Positions 7,867 through 13,716 of a DNA stretch of 13,716 bases are shown one piece after another (the stretch's first letter is position 1; every line of letters starts with the position of its first letter). The notes under the pieces are model-generated. The model saw nothing but the letters and a program-made list of their open reading frames with translations, ran no database searches and had not been told where the DNA came from. The translations under genes were made by a program, and so were the position numbers. Source of the stretch: an uncultured Lentisphaeria bacterium (GTDB lineage: Bacteria; Verrucomicrobiota; Lentisphaeria; Victivallales; Victivallaceae); NCBI GenBank assembly GCA_903821255.1, contig CAIJKT010000148.1:1-13716 (forward strand), read 5' to 3'.

Positions 7867-10581
7867 TTATACTGGTTGCAGTTCCAATTTTGTAATTTTC
7901 TCTGATTTATTTTGCGATATTTTATTCAAAATCAGCAGACCCGCCTCCTGCGGATTGTACATGCCGAGATTAAGCCGGTATTCCACCTGCTGTTTCTTTA
8001 CCGGCCAGCAGCAATACTTCGCCTGGCCGGTGAAATTCACATACCTGACAATATTCAGCCGCACTGATTTCTGGGCTCCGCAGTCGAGAACGGCAGGCAG
8101 GATCGTGATTTCAGCATTCCAGCCGTCAGACAGTTCTGTGACTTTGGCGGTGCAGACGGACTGGCCGGAAAATATTTTACCGGATTTATCCAGATCGATA
8201 AGCAGCGGGTAGCTGGTGTTTCCGGTATTGATTGATAAAAATAACTGGTCCGGGACGCCTCGCCGTTCGCATTCGATCTCAAAGACAAGCGCATTATTCT
8301 TACTGCCGGCTTTCCAGCGGAAAGAATCGCATTCCTCCATGACATTGCTGCCGCAATTGTATGCGGAAGTGTCCGCCGGCACCGGCCAGTCCAGTCCGCC
8401 GTGAGCAATGGCCAGCCGGGCTGTCGGGAAATCCTCCGCCAGCAGGCTTTTCAACATGGCAATCCGCCATCCCAGTTTTTCCGGAAAATACTTATAGCCC
8501 TCCGATTCCGAATGAAATCCCAGCCGCGAATCGTTTTCACACAATGCCGCCAGGCGCTCGCTTCTGCCGATTTCATTCAGCACAATCGCGGCCATTTCAT
8601 CAAGAACAGATTTCTGCATAGCATGGTCAGCGTTGAAAAGCTGCTCGCGCAATGCGTAAAAACGCAGGATATTATAGCCGCTTTCAAACTGGATGCCGAG
8701 CGCTTCCGCCAGGCCGATGTCTTTGAGTCTGGCCGGATTGTCTTTAAAATCACCCCGGAGTTGTTTCAGAATGGCAACTCCGCGATTCCACATTTCAGAC
8801 ATTTCACGGCAGAGAATGACGGCTTCGCCGATCGTATGGTTTTCCAGACATTCGCCGATGGCGTCGCCGCTGGTGCCGAATTCCAGTTTCCAGGTCGGGG
8901 CCAGCCGCCGGTGCGCGGGGTAAAGATACAGCGGCCAGACCACCCCGTCATGCATCGGGCCATAATACTGAAACATGTTGGATAACGGATAATTGGCATA
9001 ACCCCCGGCGAACAGCATCCATGCCTCAACAATGTCGCCGGCATGTTCCCCCCAGTCCGGCAATGCCAGCTCCAGCAGAAACTCCTCCTCGCTGCTCTTA
9101 AAGTTTTCGAAGGCCAGCATTCCGGCCGCCTTGTTCATGATGCCGGGGTAATTGCCGAAATACCAGCACTGCATGACGCTGGAGACGCCAAGCTCATGCA
9201 TTTTACGGTACTTCCGGTACAGGAGCGCCGGTGCCGGCACAAAGGGAATCGTCGCCACTTCGTGCGAACAGCCGACCTGGATTTTCGCGGACAGTTGAGC
9301 CCCTGACGCAATTGACGCTTCCGCAATTTTCCGGAAACTGTCGCAGGGGCCGGTATATGACAGCCAGTAGTCGCCGCCGATCCGCGGCTTGCCCAACTGC
9401 ACCTTGGTCCCGCCGGATTCGAAATTAAATTGCAGAATGACATTGTCCGGAATGTGATTTGGAATCTCAAACACCCAGTCCGCCAGCGCTTGCGGATAAG
9501 GCATGTACAGCCAGCTTATCAATTGCGCCTCCGGCGCCGCGTCATGCATCCCCTTTTCCATTGCCGAAAGGGTCGCATGAAGAATTTCCCAGTGCTCTTT
9601 CCCGGAACATACCGGACAATCGGCCATATTGTCGTCAATGGCGGGAACGCTGCTCAGGCAGGTCGTCAGGCGTTCGCCGTGGGAGATGTTGATCATGCCG
9701 CCCAGTCCGGGCACGGCTTCAAAGATGCTGTTTACCGACTCGTAAAGATACTGCCGCGAAATTTCAGAGAACGGGCAGAAGCAAACCATGTCGCCATATT
9801 TAGCGCCGCCCAGTTCCGGATGCACCTGCAACACCTGACTGTCGCACGCCCAGGCCGCCGGTTCAATGCAGAAAATATATGTTTTAATCCCGTAACGCAG
9901 GCATTTGTCAACCGTGCCGCGCAATTTGGTCAACCGCTTTACCGCGTCTTTACCCTGTTCCGGCGTGATGGATGTTTTGCATAAATCGCTGAATTTAATG
10001 GTCAGCCAGAGACCGTTAATCCCTTCATGCGCCAGACGGTTCAAGTATTCTTCCGGATAGTAATCAACCTCATCCAGCAGTTCGTCGCGGTTCAAAGGCG
10101 GACGTTTGATCGGGCCGAAAAAACAGCGGGAAATCCGGTTCTTCACCCAGGGAGTCCGGCTGATTTCGCCGGTCGCCAGCGATGGACCGCCGGCGCCGAG
10201 CAGCAGATCCTCCAGATGATAAATGCCGCGCCTGACGCCTTCGGCATTCCCGGCGATTATCCGGCAGGATTTCGCCGCGACTATTATCTTGAATGCATCA
10301 TCCGCCGCGTTATCGCCATTCTGGGTGATTATTTCATATCCGCCGGAGACGCTGATCCCGTTTTCGTCAAAAAACTTTTTCAAATCGTCATAAGCGGTGT
10401 CCAGCCGTCCGGCGGCATCGGTAAAGTTACGGATTATGCGGACTCCGCCGGAAAGATCAATCCGGCCGGTATCGGCCGGTCGCCGGTTCCGGGCAAATCT
10501 CCGCTGCTCCGGCTGGCGGAGTTCCCCGACAAACCGCCATTCCTGCCGGGACGGCTGAGATGGTTCATTAGTATATTTCAT
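7867..10581 (-). CDS. GH20-related glycoside-hydrolase-like protein, cytoplasmic, with CBM9-like C-terminus
   Basis: The protein has 904 residues from the ATG at 10581. GAGAAG lies 5 nt upstream; a GTG two codons earlier leaves no room for that site, and an in-frame TGA at 10591-10593 rules out a longer N-terminus. Region about 40-140 resembles the GH20 domain-2 fold, with AAKSCRIIAGNAEGVRRGIYHLEDLL before the barrel. The TIM-barrel-like part runs about 150-500. ISHGERLTTC (299-308) has E303 as a catalytic candidate, and ADCPVC (320-325) has a cysteine pair. Region about 740-890 resembles a CBM9/DOMON-like domain: DGWNAEITI, then RLNIVRYVN, CCWPV and GMYNP. There is no signal peptide, so it probably acts on imported oligosaccharides. 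The exact GH family and sugar are not recognised. It is the first gene behind the consensus promoter at 10627-10655. Confidence 0.72.
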   Translation of the reverse strand: MKYTNEPSQPSRQEWRFVGELRQPEQRRFARNRRPADTGRIDLSGGVRIIRNFTDAAGRLDTAYDDLKKFFDENGISVSGGYEIITQNGDNAADDAFKIIVAAKSCRIIAGNAEGVRRGIYHLEDLLLGAGGPSLATGEISRTPWVKNRISRCFFGPIKRPPLNRDELLDEVDYYPEEYLNRLAHEGINGLWLTIKFSDLCKTSITPEQGKDAVKRLTKLRGTVDKCLRYGIKTYIFCIEPAAWACDSQVLQVHPELGGAKYGDMVCFCPFSEISRQYLYESVNSIFEAVPGLGGMINISHGERLTTCLSSVPAIDDNMADCPVCSGKEHWEILHATLSAMEKGMHDAAPEAQLISWLYMPYPQALADWVFEIPNHIPDNVILQFNFESGGTKVQLGKPRIGGDYWLSYTGPCDSFRKIAEASIASGAQLSAKIQVGCSHEVATIPFVPAPALLYRKYRKMHELGVSSVMQCWYFGNYPGIMNKAAGMLAFENFKSSEEEFLLELALPDWGEHAGDIVEAWMLFAGGYANYPLSNMFQYYGPMHDGVVWPLYLYPAHRRLAPTWKLEFGTSGDAIGECLENHTIGEAVILCREMSEMWNRGVAILKQLRGDFKDNPARLKDIGLAEALGIQFESGYNILRFYALREQLFNADHAMQKSVLDEMAAIVLNEIGRSERLAALCENDSRLGFHSESEGYKYFPEKLGWRIAMLKSLLAEDFPTARLAIAHGGLDWPVPADTSAYNCGSNVMEECDSFRWKAGSKNNALVFEIECERRGVPDQLFLSINTGNTSYPLLIDLDKSGKIFSGQSVCTAKVTELSDGWNAEITILPAVLDCGAQKSVRLNIVRYVNFTGQAKYCCWPVKKQQVEYRLNLGMYNPQEAGLLILNKISQNKSEKITKLELQPV

Positions 10582-10605
10582 GTGCACTTCTCATTAATTG
10601 TTTAA

Positions 10606-10626
10606 ATGTTCAACTAGTTTGAACAT
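10606..10626. promoter_or_regulatory. Palindromic operator overlapping the transcription start
   Basis: This is a perfect inverted repeat: arms ATGTTCAA (10606-10613) and TTGAACAT (10619-10626) around a 5-bp spacer, 21 bp in all. It touches the -10 hexamer of the promoter on its right, so a start about 7 nt beyond the -10 falls inside it. A bound dimeric regulator would block initiation, which fits a repressor site. The obvious candidate regulator is the GntR-like remnant encoded divergently next to it. I saw no second complete copy of the palindrome in the window. Confidence 0.7.
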
Positions 10627-10655
10627 ATTATAATCTATTTCCTTCTTTTTGTCAA
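10627..10655 (-). promoter_or_regulatory. Consensus sigma70 promoter for the glycosidase operon
   Basis: On the - strand this reads TTGACA (10655-10650), a 17-bp spacer, then TATAAT (10632-10627). Both hexamers match the sigma70 consensus exactly at the optimal spacing, with an A-rich spacer. The predicted start at about 10620 leaves a leader of about 40 nt before the ATG at 10581. Such a strong core promoter makes sense if it is normally held off by a repressor at the adjoining palindrome. Expected transcript: glycosidase, prepilin-like protein, exported enzyme and perhaps the acetyltransferase. Confidence 0.8.
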
Positions 10656-10682
10656 TAGACTACGGCAAGTAATGTTGCATTT

Positions 10683-10811
10683 ATGCAATTTGAAATGAAC
10701 AAAACGATCATCGACATCTACCGCAGTCTGTTAGCAGGGATCAACAACGGCGAGACCAGACCCGGCGAACCGCTGCCGCCGGAAATGCTCAATGTACAGG
10801 GAAGTCCATGA
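10683..10811 (+). pseudogene. Remnant of a GntR-family transcriptional regulator
   Basis: ATG at 10683 opens a 42-codon frame. Residues 5-35 fit the start of the GntR winged-helix domain: IYRSLLAGINNGE then RPGEPLPPE, matching the family pattern I-x(2)-G-x(3)-PG-x(2)-LP-x-E. The reading frame stops at TGA 10809-10811, before the recognition helix (normally GVSRxTVRxAL). Only 190 bp remain before the transporter stop codon, far too little for a full GntR protein of about 240 to 370 residues. A short stretch in another frame (10792-10836, MYREVHDDANTIIA then stop) might be the scar of the lost C-terminal end, but I cannot show this. The remnant is divergent from the operator-bearing promoter, the usual position for a local repressor. 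Expression as a 42-residue peptide is possible but it could not bind DNA in the normal way. Confidence 0.6.
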
Positions 10812-10873
10812 CGACGCCAATACCATTATCGCTTGAGACTTATCCCGCCTGTAAATCCACTATTACCCGGAGA

Positions 10874-12802
10874 TTAAGGTGAAGCATTATCGATTGCTTC
10901 ATACTTGCTGTCAACAGTAACAGAAAATCCGCGTTCAATTCTACACATCAGGTAAACGGTATAGATCAGCAGGAAGTTTGTAAGTCCGTTGGCGATACCG
11001 AATACAATAGCGCCGCCCTCCATGTTCAGGAATACTGTCGCCAGCACCTGACACAACCAGACGCCGATTGCAAGCATAAATTTGCTGCCGAGGATAATCA
11101 GCATCCCATGGTGAGGGATGCCGTTGCGCAATGGCAAACCAGATTTTGCGGCTGACACGTCACGGCGGATTTTCTGCTTCAGCACCATCCAGCACAGCCA
11201 TCCGGCAATACACAGCGGCAATACCGCCAGGCCATACCATTTGAATGCAAACATTTGCTGTTTCGCGTACATCCGCCACATCAGCGCAGGGATGCTAAGC
11301 ACCGAGAGCCCCATTATCCCGTCAAACAGCAGGAATGAAACATTGAGCCATTTTGTCTGCGGCCCGACTGTCGGCACCAGCGGCATTTCCTCAATTCCTT
11401 TCGGATTCCATGGCGCAGGCGGATGGAAATGCTTGTCACCGCCAAGCCGGTACCACTCGATGTACGCCTTAATCATGAAGATCGTACTGATCACATAAAA
11501 AACAGTTATCCATAAATAAATGAAACGGTAGGCATAGTCTGAACCATGACAGAGGTATCTCACCAGGTCAATGAACAATCCAGCCAGCATTCCGGAAATC
11601 ACGGTAAAGGTTGAACGGAGCATTGCCTGTGCCGAGCAGAACTGGCCGAATCTTGACTGTGGCAGAATACGCATCAGGCATGGCAAGGCGGCCGCACCGA
11701 CCAGTGCGCCAAGAAACGTTCCAATCACGCCATTGCCCATGTTCAGCCAGAAAAAATAATTACCGGGAACAGTTACGAAAATCCACACCATGGACATGAG
11801 ATTCCCGATGACTCCGAATAATGTGCCATAAACCGTAATGCGCAGCGGATGCCAGCGGTCCACGAATATGGCCATGAAATACATCGCAGCCATCATTGCA
11901 ATTGAACAGACTGCGCCGATTTTGCCGATCTGGTCGAGCGAAAGTCCCATCTCCCGGTTGAAGAAAATTCCAAACGGCCCGATTACGCCGGCAACGGCGA
12001 GGAAGGACGTTGCAAGAAATATCAACCAGTAAAATTTATGTGAAAAAGATTCCTTGAAAAAAGTTCTGATCCCCTTCAGCCCTTTGCTTGAACTGCCGCT
12101 TTCTTCCTCTGGTGGCGGGTATTCGCCTTCCTTGATCATCAGACATGCCATTCCAAACCCGATAAAATAAAGCACTGCGGCGCCGATGAAAATCTCCCGC
12201 ATGTGCGATTCGGCATATTTAAAAATAAAGAAGTTATACAGCGCACCGGCCCCTGTGCCGACAATCCGGAACAGCCCCATAAAGCGCGCCAGAAACTGTG
12301 CCGGAACTACATCGTTAAAGAGATACCAGAATACTGATCCGACAAACATGTTAAAAAATTGGAACATGATCAAAAAAATGGCGATCAGCGCAATGGTGAT
12401 AGTCGCCGGCGCAAAACTTCTCAGAAATTCCGAGTTCCGCTGCAGCACGCCGCAAATATCATCCCCGAATCCCATTAATGCCAGGCTGCCGCAAAGAAAC
12501 GGCATCGTCCAGATTATGAAAGGAATGCGGCGGCCCCATCTACTGCGGTAGCGGTCGCTTTTAAAACTGATATACGGGCATACGGTCATATTGAGGATGC
12601 CCGGGGCGGTGGTTAAAATCAACCCCATCAGCCAGTTTGAACATCCCAGGCCTTTCAACTTCAGCGGCAATATGCTCGGGACTACCGCCTCCATCATGGT
12701 AAAGCAGAAATCACCCCACAGAAGCCAGGCGAAAAGCACGAACAATCCCATTTTGGTATAAGTCAAAGTACCGCAGTGAAAGGTTTTTTTTTGTATTTTC
12801 AA
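10874..12802 (-). CDS. MFS transporter, GPH/SLC45-like (sugar:cation symporter type), with extra C-terminal helices
   Basis: The protein has 642 residues from the TTG at 12802. The loop after helix 2 has SDRYRSRWGRRIPF (82-95), the D-x(2)-R-x(2)-x-GRRxPF signature of glycoside/disaccharide symporters. I count about 12 hydrophobic helices up to residue 447, then a hydrophilic stretch with PPAPWNP, then about four more helices (484-508, 521-541, 566-588, 595-618). This is longer than the usual 400-500 residues. Start choice: TTG 12802 gives MKIQKKTFHCGTLTYTK, with a weak GGAAT at 12809-12813. A TTG at 12841 and an ATG at 12751 are alternatives, the latter without a Shine-Dalgarno site and cutting close to helix 1. 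An ATG at 12815 is one base out of frame, see the A9 run. It probably imports oligosaccharides released by the exported enzyme (inference from neighbours). Confidence 0.87.
   Translation of the reverse strand: MKIQKKTFHCGTLTYTKMGLFVLFAWLLWGDFCFTMMEAVVPSILPLKLKGLGCSNWLMGLILTTAPGILNMTVCPYISFKSDRYRSRWGRRIPFIIWTMPFLCGSLALMGFGDDICGVLQRNSEFLRSFAPATITIALIAIFLIMFQFFNMFVGSVFWYLFNDVVPAQFLARFMGLFRIVGTGAGALYNFFIFKYAESHMREIFIGAAVLYFIGFGMACLMIKEGEYPPPEEESGSSSKGLKGIRTFFKESFSHKFYWLIFLATSFLAVAGVIGPFGIFFNREMGLSLDQIGKIGAVCSIAMMAAMYFMAIFVDRWHPLRITVYGTLFGVIGNLMSMVWIFVTVPGNYFFWLNMGNGVIGTFLGALVGAAALPCLMRILPQSRFGQFCSAQAMLRSTFTVISGMLAGLFIDLVRYLCHGSDYAYRFIYLWITVFYVISTIFMIKAYIEWYRLGGDKHFHPPAPWNPKGIEEMPLVPTVGPQTKWLNVSFLLFDGIMGLSVLSIPALMWRMYAKQQMFAFKWYGLAVLPLCIAGWLCWMVLKQKIRRDVSAAKSGLPLRNGIPHHGMLIILGSKFMLAIGVWLCQVLATVFLNMEGGAIVFGIANGLTNFLLIYTVYLMCRIERGFSVTVDSKYEAIDNASP
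12784..12792 (-). repeat. A9 homopolymer near the 5' end of the transporter gene
   Basis: Nine T on the + strand read as nine A in codons 4-7 of the transporter (Q-K-K-T). Loss of one A would join the upstream ATG at 12815 to the transporter frame, giving an N-terminus MESGIENTKKTFHCG. With nine A, the ATG frame ends after 34 codons. Runs of this length are prone to slippage. A8 runs also occur inside the kinase gene (1216-1223) and the exported enzyme gene (T8 at 5934-5941), so length alone is not proof of a switch. Confidence 0.55.
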
Positions 12803-12877
12803 TACCCGATTCCATATTTTCAGTTTATATGATCTGCACAAGCCGGAATATCATCCGCCGGACAGCAGCCCCTGATG

Positions 12878-12883
12878 ATTATA
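12878..12883 (-). promoter_or_regulatory. Possible -10 box for the transporter gene
   Basis: The - strand has an exact TATAAT about 75 nt before the TTG start at 12802, preceded by an A-rich stretch. No convincing -35 hexamer lies 16-18 bp upstream (about CGCGTT), so the promoter would need an activator or may be chance. It stands alone as weak evidence. Confidence 0.3.
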
Positions 12884-12919
12884 TTTTTCTAAACTTGCAT
12901 AACGCGTGAAATCTGAAAG

Positions 12920-12948
12920 TGAGAACGCGGTGTGCGGCCCGGTTCTCA
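12920..12948. repeat. Inverted repeat in the leader region of the transporter gene
   Basis: Arms TGAGAAC (12920-12926) and GTTCTCA (12942-12948) are perfect complements around a GC-rich 15-nt loop. It lies about 40 bp upstream of the candidate -10 box at 12878. It could be a regulator site with half-sites about two helical turns apart, or a weak hairpin behind the upstream prepilin-like gene. There is no T-tract on either side, so it is not a standard intrinsic terminator. Confidence 0.35.
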
Positions 12949-13071
12949 ATTCACGACAGACAAGTCCGGAGGATCTTAATATAACAAAATGCGCGATATA
13001 CGGTCCGAAAGCAAGTGGCTTATATCCGGCGTCCAATTGCTTCCCGAAACCGCCAGCCTTCTATTTTTTCT

Positions 13072-13716
13072 TTAATCATAGCTGGGCAGATAGGCCGGAC
13101 TGTCGGCATCCCAGAACCTGCCGTAGGCTGCTCCTATTTTCACCTTGTAATCAGGAACATCGACAAGTCTTCTTAATTCGACGTGTCCATCAATGAAGAG
13201 AACGTTCAAGAATTTTTGATGCCGGTATTCCAATTCTCTATTATACGGGGAGGAATAACCTATTGTGGCAACATTGGAATCAATGATTAAAGCAGTTTTA
13301 GAAACTGCCCTGGCTTTGGATATTTTTAATGGAAGAGCTACACCGGTTATATTGTAGCCCGGCCGGGAAACACCGCAACTGTATCCATAATGAATGTCGA
13401 TCAAGGCATTGGGACATGTAATAGCTCTGGGGATATATTTATTATATCTCCCGATCTGCAGATTGTTGATATATCGGGGCAGCATATCGCTAAACCAATA
13501 AGTTTCGGGAGTAGTATACGCCCTGTAAGGGGGATAATAGTCTGCGTTGTCTCCGACATAAGAAATGAACGCAGTATTAATCTGTTTCATATTACTCACA
13601 CACGCTATCCTTTTTCCAGCTTCCCGGGCTTTGTTAAGAGACGGCAAAAGCATTGAAGCCAAAATTGCAATGATCGCTATGACCACAAGGAGTTCTATGA
13701 GTGTGAAAATCAATGA
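13072..13716 (-). CDS. Prepilin-like protein with H-X9-DG motif (5' end outside the window)
   Basis: The open frame runs off the window edge: the last three bases read as Ser, followed by [18 protein letters not shown]. The leader peptide and true start therefore lie outside, and the apparent TTG at 13713 is inside the pilin motif and should not be taken as the start. Counting from that TTG codon, the helix with E at +5 covers 3-20, followed by the usual [11 protein letters not shown]165, nine residues, then D175-G176 form the H-X9-DG motif. The residue before the cleavage point is Ile rather than Gly. It shares the layout of the other prepilin-like gene in this window but has a different middle region and looks more AT-rich than its neighbours by eye. 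It lies upstream of the transporter on the same strand with a gap of about 270 nt. Its partners are not visible here. Confidence 0.87.
   Translation of the reverse strand, partial: SLIFTLIELLVVIAIIAILASMLLPSLNKAREAGKRIACVSNMKQINTAFISYVGDNADYYPPYRAYTTPETYWFSDMLPRYINNLQIGRYNKYIPRAITCPNALIDIHYGYSCGVSRPGYNITGVALPLKISKARAVSKTALIIDSNVATIGYSSPYNRELEYRHQKFLNVLFIDGHVELRRLVDVPDYKVKIGAAYGRFWDADSPAYLPSYD

Noticed and set aside
10750..10785. Weak GC hairpin (GGCG to GCCGCC) downstream of the transporter gene as a terminator
   Set aside because: The stem is short and imperfect and no T-tract follows. The bases are explained by the GntR-like remnant coding sequence.
12851..13036. 61-codon open frame on the - strand between the prepilin-like gene and the transporter
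   Set aside because: No motif, no hydrophobic pattern and no convincing start signal. It overlaps the inverted repeat and candidate promoter. A decayed gene cannot be excluded.
12989..13075. 28-codon + strand frame from an ATG preceded by GGAGG
   Set aside because: The spacing from GGAGG is too long, the peptide has no recognisable feature, and the end overlaps the prepilin-like gene in antisense.

Overview
The window looks like chromosomal DNA of a PVC-group bacterium, most likely Lentisphaerae (Victivallales-like). This is an inference from gene content. Two prepilin-like proteins carry an [22 protein letters not shown] N-terminus and a C-terminal H-X9-DG motif. A Hanks-type kinase is paired with an STN-domain protein. 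Very large glycoside-hydrolase-like proteins sit beside a GPH/SLC45-like transporter. No rRNA, tRNA, CRISPR array, integrase or insertion sequence was seen.

Left part (1-2310, + strand): the 3' end of an arnD-like deformylase gene, then a secreted protein with one secretin-type STN domain, then a membrane Ser/Thr kinase. The gaps are 43 and 27 nt, so this is probably one transcription unit in the cell-envelope or signalling area.

Right part (2365-13716, all - strand): in transcription order, a 5'-truncated prepilin-like gene, an MFS sugar-type transporter, a cytoplasmic GH20-related glycosidase-like protein, a second prepilin-like gene, a 1365-residue exported glycoside-hydrolase-like protein with carbohydrate-binding modules, and a GNAT acetyltransferase. 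The model I infer is a carbohydrate-use locus. The exported multidomain enzyme attacks a glycan outside the cytoplasm, the MFS protein imports oligosaccharides, and the signal-less enzyme finishes them inside. No SusC/SusD pair is present in the window.

The main control point is between the transporter and the cytoplasmic enzyme. There is a full-consensus sigma70 promoter (TTGACA, 17 bp, TATAAT). Directly abutting its -10 is a perfect 8+8 bp palindrome (ATGTTCAA-N5-TTGAACAT) that would cover the transcription start. Reading away from this promoter is a 42-codon remnant that matches the first part of a GntR-family DNA-binding domain and stops before the recognition helix. The likely local repressor therefore seems to have been lost by deletion. 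A second point of interest is an A9 run at the 5' end of the transporter gene: a one-base loss would bring an upstream ATG into frame, whereas the frame as read needs a TTG start.
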